DNA of 8,424 nucleotides. Source: Darwinimomas sp045600945 (lineage in GTDB: Bacteria > Bacillota > Clostridia > Lachnospirales > Lachnospiraceae). Under the pieces are notes generated by a model that made no database searches, was not told the DNA's origin, and saw only the letters and a program-made list of their open reading frames with translations. The DNA lies in contig JAZRYX010000032.1 of the NCBI GenBank assembly GCA_045600945.1, positions 1-8,424 of the forward strand, in the 5' to 3' direction. Below, piece after piece: positions 1 to 4,821 of the stretch. A program made the position numbers and the translations under genes. Position 1 is the first letter of the stretch; each line of letters opens with the position of its first letter.

Positions 1-201
1 CTTAATTAACTCTATTATCGCTTGATTCAAGGCCAGTTCAATTAAAACATTCTGTCTAATCATCCGATTAACATCAAGCCTTGTGATCTGTGATTCATTT
101 TTATTAAGTAATTCATTATACCAGATGACAAGATTGTCATCTTGATTCTTGATTTCATGCTGATTATATTTATCTTTTATCAATTGCTTTTCCATAATCA
201 T
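1..201 (-). CDS. CdiI-like immunity protein, partial (3' end outside window)
   Basis: The reading frame begins at an ATG at 201 and runs open for 67 codons to the window edge, so only the N-terminal part is seen. The start overlaps the stop of the upstream toxin gene in an ATGA arrangement, the usual toxin-immunity layout. A GGAG sits at 209-206; an alternative ATG at 195 would have a longer, equally possible spacing. The visible protein is soluble and helical, with a WYNELL segment (residues 27-32) and LDVNRMIRQN (42-51). From memory this pattern matches proteins annotated as contact-dependent growth inhibition immunity proteins. Its expected role is to bind and neutralise the toxin encoded immediately upstream. 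The family assignment is recognition by eye; the pairing with a toxin is better supported by position and overlap. Confidence 0.55.
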   Translation of the reverse strand, partial: MIMEKQLIKDKYNQHEIKNQDDNLVIWYNELLNKNESQITRLDVNRMIRQNVLIELALNQAIIELIK

Positions 202-653
202 ATTTCTCCGAATTCCTCAAACAAGTTATTGATTCGTTGCAAAAAAGCTGTTGCTTTTATCAAAGATTCTTGAAGCACAAGTCTTTCTGCGTTTCCCAAA
301 TTAGGATTTCCTAATGAACCTTCTAAACTTTTAATGACTTTACTCAGCGTTTTTCTTGATATTTTCATTTCATAAAAATGTTGGAATGGGGTTCCCATTT
401 TCCCGACAATTGGTCGTCCTTCTAGTTCGAGTCGAGTTCCTGAAAAATCTTCTTCTTTCAGATGATCTCGTATAGTATTATTGAGCGTATTAATTGTACT
501 TTTCTGTGCATCTGTCATTTTAATACTATAGGTCTCAGAAGATAATTTATTCATAGATGTAAAGTGTTTGCAATTAGGATTAGCCTCATCAGGAATGTTA
601 TCAATGTTATCACCATATGTCTTTTTATATAAATCGCTTTGCCCTGCTCCCAT
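198..653 (-). CDS. Stand-alone polymorphic-toxin C-terminal domain, type 28-like
   Basis: A 151-residue protein with no signal peptide or membrane segment. Residues 3-14 (GQSDLYKKTYGD) resemble the linker that precedes the variable toxin domain in large polymorphic toxins. Residues about 62-145 resemble the Ntox28 (polymorphic toxin type 28) domain: a helix, an L-E-G-R-P-I-V turn, G-TPF-H-F, then leucine-rich helices with L-G-N-P-N-L and E-R-L-V-L. That family is predicted to be an RNase toxin. The gene lacks the long N-terminal delivery part, yet it has its own start and a good AAGGA site seven bases upstream. It begins 3 bp after the DUF4417 stop and overlaps the immunity gene by 4 bp, so it is probably translated within the operon. 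It may be an orphan toxin module, a displaced cdiA-CT-type fragment, or an internal effector. Toxin identity is by eye. Confidence 0.6.
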   Translation of the reverse strand: MGAGQSDLYKKTYGDNIDNIPDEANPNCKHFTSMNKLSSETYSIKMTDAQKSTINTLNNTIRDHLKEEDFSGTRLELEGRPIVGKMGTPFQHFYEMKISRKTLSKVIKSLEGSLGNPNLGNAERLVLQESLIKATAFLQRINNLFEEFGEI

Positions 654-656
654 TAA

Positions 657-1370
657 TTAATCCTTTCGCATCAGCGTTGTCCAATCAGGATACTCAACAA
701 ACTTTGTTTCCGGATATGCTTCTATTATTTCTTCCGGCATTTGACTATATACAAGTACAACCTTAGGTGTCAGCTGCTTCATCATATACTTCATTCCTTC
801 TTCAAAGTAATATCTATTGGTTTTATTCTTAAGCTGTCCATATGAGCCAACTGCGACTATGCTGTTCTTTTCAACTCCTGAGAATGCAACTCGTTCCGTG
901 AAGAATTTTGTTGAATATGTTCTTTCATCACCCCAACGCACATTTGGGATAACATATATACCATGTTTCTGCATATAATGTCCGATTGCTCTCGATCTGA
1001 AAATGTTAGTAATCTGTACTGCAAGCGGCATGTCTCTATAAACGGAACAATCCGGCGTAATAAACCCCTGATATTTGCTTATTTTCTCCACATATGCTTC
1101 AGGATTAATGAGCAGGTCTTTGAATTCAATATCGTTTTCATATGTGCATACAGCAAATGCATCCGGAGTGGCTTTATCCATTTTACTGAATGGTACTAAC
1201 GCATCCGGAATAATTATTTTTCGAGGTTTCTTAATAATGGGCATCTCAAACATGCCATCAAATTTTGCTCCGACAACTAATTCCGGATTGCATCCATCCG
1301 AAAGCGTTGCAGGATTCCTCACTGCACTATCTACTGCGGTTTTCTTCTTGCTCGATTTACTTTTTGTCAT
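657..1370 (-). CDS. DUF4417 domain protein
   Basis: A 237-residue soluble protein of unknown function. It carries the conserved blocks I associate with DUF4417: GFITPDCSVYRDMP (102-115), SRAIGHYMQ (126-134), IPNVRWGDERTY (141-152), then a VAVGSYG segment (172-178) and a VVLVYSQ strand (204-210). The first 50 residues are lysine-rich and low in complexity (MTKSKSSKKK), which suggests a flexible or nucleic-acid-contacting tail. A longer frame opens at 1451, but AGGAG at 1380-1376 lies five bases before the ATG at 1370, so this start is preferred. The gene overlaps the upstream PIN-like gene by 14 bp and ends 3 bp before the toxin gene. DUF4417 proteins are often seen on phages and mobile elements, but no biochemical role is established that I know of. 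The family call is fairly sure; the function is unknown. Confidence 0.8.
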   Translation of the reverse strand: MTKSKSSKKKTAVDSAVRNPATLSDGCNPELVVGAKFDGMFEMPIIKKPRKIIIPDALVPFSKMDKATPDAFAVCTYENDIEFKDLLINPEAYVEKISKYQGFITPDCSVYRDMPLAVQITNIFRSRAIGHYMQKHGIYVIPNVRWGDERTYSTKFFTERVAFSGVEKNSIVAVGSYGQLKNKTNRYYFEEGMKYMMKQLTPKVVLVYSQMPEEIIEAYPETKFVEYPDWTTLMRKD

Positions 1371-2070
1371 AAAGGCTCCTATATACATCCTTATAAAGCT
1401 CTTCCATTTGAAAAATAAACTCCTCCCAACTTGGGTTTGTTTTCTTCTCATATGCTGTCATGTAATACAGATATTTGTAAAGTATTCTCAAACCTTTTTT
1501 ATCATACTTTTCGCTTTTGATAAGATAATAAATTACATCAAAGCTACGGATAAACTCCATGTCTTCAAGGCCCGTATTCAAATCATCTGCATTTTCTATC
1601 AGTCTTCTGGGAAGATCATCATTTGCCGCAAAAAACAAATAATCCTTTGTTGCCATATAGGACAATGACAGGATTTCACCACGGTCTTTTGCATTATCAC
1701 GTTCGGGAGAGTATTCCGAATGCGGTGCTAGTTTCCGGACATAGAGATTGAAGCAGTATTTCTCTTCCTGAGACAAAGATGAAGTGGAATGCACTTGAAG
1801 TCTGTGTTCAGATTCTTTTTCACTTACAAAAGAATCTACTTTAGATTCAACAAACTCTGCCCTTACCGATTCATGAACTGCCAAAGAAGAAAAGCTTTCA
1901 AATAAAGGGTTCAGCCAACACTCCTTGTATTTGTCAAAAGCAAAAGGCTTAATTCCTAATCTGCTTCTATCCGGTGGAATGATAATATTTGCATCCAAAA
2001 ATACTATGGTTGAAGGATCAGCAATCAGTTTAAGCAGAGCTTCATTTTTCTTGCGTGTATCAACCTTCAT
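1357..2070 (-). CDS. PIN-like domain nuclease
   Basis: A 237-residue protein whose N-terminal half reads as a PIN-like domain, the metal-dependent RNase fold of VapC toxins. The hydrophobic strand IVFLDAN (22-28) gives the first acidic residue, D26, with N28 in the D-x-N position. The next acidic candidate is E67 in VHESVRAE, then E132 in DRGEI, then D151/D152 in FFAANDD. That order and spacing fit PIN domains, although the total is longer than a typical VapC (about 130-150). The C-terminal segment from about 185 is a charged, tyrosine-rich helical region of unknown role. GTG codons at 2082 and 2079 are possible starts, but AGGTGG at 2084-2079 is eight bases before the ATG at 2070. It overlaps the ImmA/IrrE gene by 11 bp and the DUF4417 gene by 14 bp. 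The catalytic role is inferred from residues. Confidence 0.7.
   Translation of the reverse strand: MKVDTRKKNEALLKLIADPSTIVFLDANIIIPPDRSRLGIKPFAFDKYKECWLNPLFESFSSLAVHESVRAEFVESKVDSFVSEKESEHRLQVHSTSSLSQEEKYCFNLYVRKLAPHSEYSPERDNAKDRGEILSLSYMATKDYLFFAANDDLPRRLIENADDLNTGLEDMEFIRSFDVIYYLIKSEKYDKKGLRILYKYLYYMTAYEKKTNPSWEEFIFQMEELYKDVYRSLYDKK
1376..1380 (-). promoter_or_regulatory. Ribosome binding site deciding the DUF4417 start
   Basis: AGGAG on the minus strand, five bases before the ATG at 1370. It lies inside the 3' end of the PIN-like gene and selects this start over the upstream in-frame codon at 1451. Confidence 0.7.
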
Positions 2071-2899
2071 ACGGTTCACCACCTACGAAAAACTCTGCCA
2101 TTTCTTCATCGTCGTTAATTGCTTTTATTTCAAATCCAAAATCTGAAGGATCTTTCCCGAATAAATCCAGTGATTCAATGAACTCTTCTTCCGAAATGAT
2201 ATCGTCCTCAAAATTTTGAATTGTAAGTTCTATTACATTATCTGAAATTGAATTTGATGCTGTAACGGAATTCAGTAGCTGGAACTTTTTCCTGCTTATG
2301 CTATTAAAAATACGGCCATATCCTGTTTCAGGATTCCTGTGCTCAGAATTATACAATTCTTCATACCTTGATGGAGAAAGGTATCCCTCCTCATTCAGTC
2401 GGTTTACAATTGCTCGATATGGCAACCACCATTTATTCTGTATCCTGGATATTATTCTCCAAATTCGAATTAGACTTTCTTTATTCAAATCCACGCTGTC
2501 TACAATTTTATTCAAAGCTTCAGAAGGGAGAAGTAACTCTGCCGCAAATCGATCAGCTTTCTTTTCCGTTACAAAATCTTCTTTGTCTTCATAAGCGGCC
2601 CCCGTTTTCGTTAGATAGTGATACAGTTCATGTGCTAAGGCAAACAACTGCTCATCATAATGCAAAGATGAGTTTAGACCGATAAAAGTCATCTTATCAC
2701 CATTTGAATCAAAAATAGTGATAGCAGCATCAATATTTTCAGAGAATACCTGTTCACAGACAATAATTCCTTTTTTTTCAAGAAACGAGCGTAAATCATC
2801 TGCTACCGGAACATCAGAATAAACACCCAGTTCCTTTCTGACATCACCGGACAGCTCTTTAACCTGATTTATCTGCTCTTTTGTCAGTTCAATTTTCAT
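2060..2899 (-). CDS. ImmA/IrrE family zinc metallopeptidase
   Basis: A 279-residue cytoplasmic peptidase of the ImmA/IrrE (COG2856) family. The zinc motif HELYH is at 90-94 (ligands H90 and H94, catalytic E91) in the context FALAHELYHYL. The third-ligand region follows as EKKADRFAAELLLP (112-125), with E112 the likely ligand. Family members cleave XRE-type repressors, as ImmA does for ImmR in ICEBs1 and IrrE does for DdrO. The likely substrate is the XRE protein encoded just upstream, with an 11 bp overlap. The C-terminal 150 residues go beyond the catalytic core: a basic, tryptophan-containing segment (about 144-170) and a very acidic tail with DDIISEEEFIESL and NDDEE. That part may sense a signal or bind the downstream PIN protein; this is inference. 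A GAAAGG lies nine bases before the ATG. Confidence 0.9.
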   Translation of the reverse strand: MKIELTKEQINQVKELSGDVRKELGVYSDVPVADDLRSFLEKKGIIVCEQVFSENIDAAITIFDSNGDKMTFIGLNSSLHYDEQLFALAHELYHYLTKTGAAYEDKEDFVTEKKADRFAAELLLPSEALNKIVDSVDLNKESLIRIWRIISRIQNKWWLPYRAIVNRLNEEGYLSPSRYEELYNSEHRNPETGYGRIFNSISRKKFQLLNSVTASNSISDNVIELTIQNFEDDIISEEEFIESLDLFGKDPSDFGFEIKAINDDEEMAEFFVGGEPYEG

Positions 2900-3239
2900 T
2901 GATTAATGCCTTTCTCAAATTGATTTGCTTCCTTGCAGCCAGCATCATTTCAAATAAATGTTCAACGGAATCAGCATCTTCGTTCTCGATATAGTTTCCT
3001 CTAAAAGCCGTATATATTGCTGGTTTAGCCTCAACAAACACCGAAGTAATGTCAAAAGAAAGAACTTCTGCAAGTTTTTCCAATTGTTCTATAGACGGAA
3101 CAAACTGCATGCGCTCTATCCTTCCAATAGTCGCACGATTCAATCCGGTTTTTTCGCAGAGATCTTCCTGAGTGAAACCTTTTAACCGGCGATTTTCTTT
3201 CACATACTGTGCAAGTACGGATTGTGATAGCTGTTTCAT
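2889..3239 (-). CDS. XRE-family HTH transcriptional regulator
   Basis: A 116-residue DNA-binding protein. Residues about 10-62 form a classic XRE/Cro HTH_3 domain: KENRRLKGFTQEDLCEKTGL, then the recognition helix around RATIGRIERM and a leucine-rich helix EQLEKLAEVL. The C-terminal half (about 70-116) is not a known domain by eye and could carry the dimer interface or the cleavage site for the peptidase encoded next. The ATG at 3245 directly abuts the GGAGG, leaving no spacing, so the second ATG at 3239 is chosen. It is the first gene of the operon and sits behind a strong promoter with palindromes, so autorepression is expected. In known pairs of this kind the XRE protein acts as repressor and antitoxin and the peptidase as derepressor or toxin. 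The HTH call is certain; the regulatory logic is inferred. Confidence 0.93.
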   Translation of the reverse strand: MKQLSQSVLAQYVKENRRLKGFTQEDLCEKTGLNRATIGRIERMQFVPSIEQLEKLAEVLSFDITSVFVEAKPAIYTAFRGNYIENEDADSVEHLFEMMLAARKQINLRKALINEN

Positions 3240-3245
3240 GATCAT

Positions 3246-3250
3246 CCTCC
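3246..3250 (-). promoter_or_regulatory. Strong ribosome binding site for the XRE gene
   Basis: A perfect GGAGG on the minus strand, six bases before the ATG at 3239. An ATG at 3245 touches the GGAGG directly and is not usable, which decides the start. Confidence 0.8.
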
Positions 3251-3253
3251 TAC

Positions 3254-3265
3254 GGCATGAATGCC
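3254..3265. promoter_or_regulatory. Small palindrome in the operon leader
   Basis: GGCAT-GA-ATGCC, 5 bp arms around 2 bp, lies between the predicted transcription start and the XRE ribosome binding site. It could be a downstream operator or a weak leader hairpin. It is short enough to be chance. Confidence 0.25.
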
Positions 3266-3278
3266 TTCTTTACTAAAG

Positions 3279-3307
3279 ATGTTACTGTATGCAAACATTT
3301 TTGTCAA
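3279..3307 (-). promoter_or_regulatory. Promoter of the XRE/ImmA/PIN/DUF4417/toxin operon
   Basis: On the minus strand a perfect -35 box TTGACA (3307-3302) is followed by a 17 bp spacer and TAACAT as -10 (3284-3279, four of six matches to TATAAT). Transcription would start near 3272, leaving a leader of about 30 nt before the XRE start. The -35 box lies within one arm of an inverted repeat, so a bound repressor would block RNA polymerase. Confidence 0.75.
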
Positions 3308-3331
3308 GATGCCGCTCAAATTTTGACAAAA
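3299..3331. promoter_or_regulatory. Inverted repeat at the -35 box, candidate XRE operator
   Basis: TTTTGTCAA at 3299-3307 and its exact reverse complement TTGACAAAA at 3323-3331 are separated by 15 bp, putting the half-site centres about 24 bp apart. One half-site contains the operon's -35 box. Binding of the XRE protein here would give autorepression. The repeat is seen in the sequence; binding is inference. Confidence 0.5.
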
Positions 3332-3350
3332 TGATACATTTCATATCATT
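3330..3350. promoter_or_regulatory. Second palindrome upstream of the operon promoter
   Basis: AATGATA (3330-3336) and TATCATT (3344-3350) form a perfect 7 bp inverted repeat with a 7 bp centre. It directly abuts the repeat over the -35 box. It may be a second operator of different sequence or an unrelated AT-rich palindrome. Confidence 0.35.
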
Positions 3351-3356
3351 CTATAT

Positions 3357-3434
3357 CTGGGTTCTTTTTAATATTTCCAATTTCGGCAATTACAACTGCG
3401 CAAATAATTCCAGTTTTGAGTAAAAAGAACCCAG
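3357..3434. repeat. 14 bp perfect inverted repeat with 50 bp centre
   Basis: CTGGGTTCTTTTTA (3357-3370) and its exact reverse complement (3421-3434) flank 50 bp of unremarkable AT-rich DNA. The right arm covers the U-tract and the base of the stem of the surface-protein terminator. In a read-through transcript the left arm could pair with the U-tract. It could also be a trace of a small element or of a duplicated terminator. Confidence 0.6.
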
Positions 3435-3466
3435 CCTGCAGAACTATCAAAGCTCTGCAAACTGGG
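3421..3466 (-). terminator. Rho-independent terminator of the surface-protein remnant
   Basis: Minus-strand RNA forms a 13 bp stem (3466-3454 with 3442-3430) and an 11 nt loop. Two G-U pairs complete the stem only on the minus strand; on the plus strand they would be mismatches. It is followed by TTCTTTTTA (3429-3421). It lies 10 bases after the stop of the remnant and separates it from the defence-like operon. Confidence 0.88.
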
Positions 3467-3476
3467 CCAGCTCAAT

Positions 3477-4251
3477 TTATGCGATTTTTGGTTTCAAAAT
3501 ATTCAAAGCCTCTTTTAATTCGGTGTCAGATACAATTGTTTGCTTGTCAGCTTTAACCTGCTCAATGAAATTCTCAGCTGTTGTTTTTGCCTCTCCGGTA
3601 TACTTTTTCTTTATATTGTCCTCATCTACTGTAATCTGCGGTTCTTCAACTGCCGGGGCTTTCACCTCTGCATTAAATTTTGCGGTGTATGTAACATCAC
3701 CTGTTACTGCAGTAACATCCTTATCCCATCCGGCAAATGTATACTTGTACTGCTGAGTCTCTGGCTTTGTCGGGGTTTGGCCATTGTACGAAGGCATACT
3801 TCCATATCTTACATTATTATCTGTTTCAATAGAAGCTTCCCCGTTTTTCCGGATTACTGTATAGAAATTTTCTGTCATAGTAAATCTTTACTACTGTGCT
3901 GCCATCTCCTGCAATTGTAATCTGGCTGAATGTCTTATTGCTAAAGCCTTCATATTCTTTTGCAATTGCTTCAGTATTTTCACCTGTCTTTCCGGTTCTG
4001 TTATCAGTGTCCTTAAGGGTATAGCCTGACCCTGAAAGATTTTGCTGGTAATGCTCAACTTTATATGCCGTTCCATCATTAGCATTCCACAAGCCTGTAA
4101 ATGTAACAGCCTTATCTGGCATCGTGAACTTACCATTTGTTACCTGTACGTCTGTTGTTGTCCAACCGGTAAATGTATATCCGCTAAGTGTCGGGTTCGC
4201 AGCTGCCGTAACCTCTGACGCGTAGTCCTTATTTACCTCTAATGATGTCTT
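3477..4251 (-). pseudogene. Surface protein with MucBP/InlB-type repeats, truncated and frameshifted
   Basis: The C-terminal part of a large secreted or surface protein. Reading from 4251 (no start codon; a stop lies just upstream) it gives LSGYTFTGWTTTDVQV and MPDKAVTFTGLW, an InlB/Flg_new-type beta repeat. A MucBP-like unit follows, with YKVEHYQQNLSGSGY and a terminal VVKIYYDR. The frame then breaks, and a second frame continues with NFYTVIRKNG, VRYGSMPSYNGQTPTKP and YTFAGWDKDVTAV, another InlB B-type repeat. It closes with a charged helical tail ending in LNILKPKIA. The break is explained by one extra base in the T4 run at 3868-3871: removing one restores YYDR-NFYTV. No LPXTG anchor or signal peptide remains. 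Adhesion would be the usual role of the intact family. Read as a decayed 3' end left by recombination. Confidence 0.8.
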
Positions 4252-4332
4252 TCATCTTCTTGTTTCCGAAGACATTTGAAATATGAGTATCAATCATCTC
4301 TGATTTGGAACAAAAATTAAAAAATGAACTCG
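4252..4332. other. Short spacer with no convincing gene
   Basis: About 80 bp between the surface-protein remnant and the first hairpin. A 22-codon minus-strand frame (4297-4229, starting MIDTHISNVFGNKKM) runs across the 5' edge of the remnant in another frame and might be the tail of a lost gene. There is nothing else to support it. Confidence 0.3.
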
Positions 4333-4358
4333 AACCGGCTTTTGCAGCCGGTTTTTTT
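4333..4358 (+). terminator. Rho-independent terminator on the plus strand, no gene upstream
   Basis: AACCGGC (4333-4339) and GCCGGTT (4347-4353) form a 7 bp stem with a 7 nt loop, and the run of T continues to 4358. The polarity is plus strand, but no plus-strand gene precedes it here. It may mark the end of a gene lost by deletion or insulate the region from read-through. Confidence 0.7.
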
Positions 4359-4361
4359 ACC

Positions 4362-4399
4362 TAAAAACGCTTCCGGCAAAATCGCCGGAAGCGTTGATT
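4362..4399. terminator. Strong 12 bp hairpin, probably bidirectional terminator
   Basis: AACGCTTCCGGC (4366-4377) and its perfect complement (4384-4395) enclose a 6 nt loop. On the minus strand the hairpin runs straight into TTTTTAG, a good terminator for transcription coming from the EF-Tu remnant. On the plus strand it is followed by the weaker GATTTTATT. Confidence 0.75.
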
Positions 4400-4428
4400 T
4401 TATTATTGTATTAAGGTAGTTACCATAG

Positions 4429-4530
4429 ACTAAGTTCAAGCTGTGCCTTCGGCTTGCTTTCACTAAGTTCCCGGTAACGACTTTCGTACTAAACTCACAC
4501 TTCGCTTGCGCTTGTGTTCCTTAAGTACTC
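4429..4530 (-). repeat. Degenerate short-repeat block downstream of the EF-Tu remnant
   Basis: Read on the minus strand, GAACTTAGT occurs at 4437-4429 and 4470-4462, and GAGTTTAGT at 4496-4488. Each is near an AAGC-rich segment containing AAGC-GAAG, and one hairpin-forming element (GCCGAAGGC) is present. An inverted pair GTTACC (4419-4424) and GGTAAC (4473-4478) spans part of the block. No open reading frame fits it. It looks like diverged tandem units of a non-coding repeat. Confidence 0.5.
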
Positions 4531-4534
4531 AATG

Positions 4535-4636
4535 TCAGTCAAGAAGCTTTGCAACTCTTCCTGAACCTACTGTACGTCCACCCTCACGGATTACAAGTAT
4601 TGTTGCACCTTGTATTTTCCTTGATTCTGCGTACTT
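4535..4636 (-). pseudogene. tuf: 3' remnant of an elongation factor Tu gene
   Basis: Thirty-three codons end in TGA at 4537-4535, with stops just upstream and no start. The last 18 residues, IREGGRTVGSGRVAKLLD, match the C-terminus of elongation factor Tu (domain 3, consensus IREGGRTVGxG). The first 10-12 codons (KYAESRKIQG) do not obviously match EF-Tu, so the breakpoint is probably around 4600. EF-Tu delivers aminoacyl-tRNA to the ribosome; this fragment cannot. It is likely a copy carried along with its 3' flank during recombination. EF-Tu identity for the last 18 residues is strong; how it arrived is inference. Confidence 0.85.
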
Positions 4637-4821
4637 CTATTATTCATATTATCCGGATTTTGCTATATTATTTATATTTTCCGGAATTTTTGAACTCAAA
4701 ATGTACTCAAACGGAATAGCGAACATACTAAGATTTTTGAATTATGGTATACTTTAAGGACAATCTTTTTGTTGCTGTCATACGGGCTGCGGTCAAAATC
4801 TATCAGAAAGGTTAATGAATA
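4637..4821 (+). other. AT-rich upstream region of the plus-strand operon
   Basis: About 185 bp with no gene. TCCGGATTT (near 4651) and TCCGGAATT (near 4680) form a near-repeat around a run of AT-rich DNA that could hold an UP element or operator. The promoter candidate at 4745-4753 is inside. The transcript leader would be about 60 nt long, and no riboswitch fold was recognised. Confidence 0.4.
4745..4753 (+). promoter_or_regulatory. Extended -10 promoter for the GT51-ABC operon
   Basis: TATACT (4748-4753) preceded by TGG makes an extended -10 element (TGN-TATACT, five of six matches to TATAAT). No good -35 lies 17 bp upstream, which is tolerated with an extended -10. The predicted start is near 4760, about 60 nt before the GT51 gene. 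Confidence 0.55.

Noticed and set aside
1371..1451. N-terminal extension of the DUF4417 protein to 1451
   Set aside because: The extra 27 residues overlap the PIN-like gene deeply, and a clear AGGAG precedes the ATG at 1370.
963..1668. Plus-strand open frames opposite the DUF4417 and PIN-like genes
   Set aside because: They lie antisense to well-supported genes, have no ribosome binding site of note and read as low-complexity hydrophobic shadow proteins.
3323..3349. Plus-strand promoter TTGACA plus TATCAT
   Set aside because: The spacing is only 15 bp and no plus-strand gene follows; TTGACA here is better read as half of the inverted repeat.
3891..4136. Minus-strand 81-residue frame overlapping the surface-protein remnant
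   Set aside because: The other frame gives clear MucBP/InlB-type repeats; this one is an out-of-frame shadow.
4429..4530. CRISPR array
   Set aside because: The repeats are only 9 bp, degenerate and irregularly spaced, and there are no cas genes.
4362..4636. Insertion sequence between the two operons
   Set aside because: No transposase and no matched terminal repeats with target duplications were found; the pieces fit gene remnants and terminators better.
4506..4757. Plus-strand 83-residue frame across the EF-Tu remnant
   Set aside because: It is antisense to the EF-Tu tail and runs through the promoter of the next operon, with no ribosome binding site.
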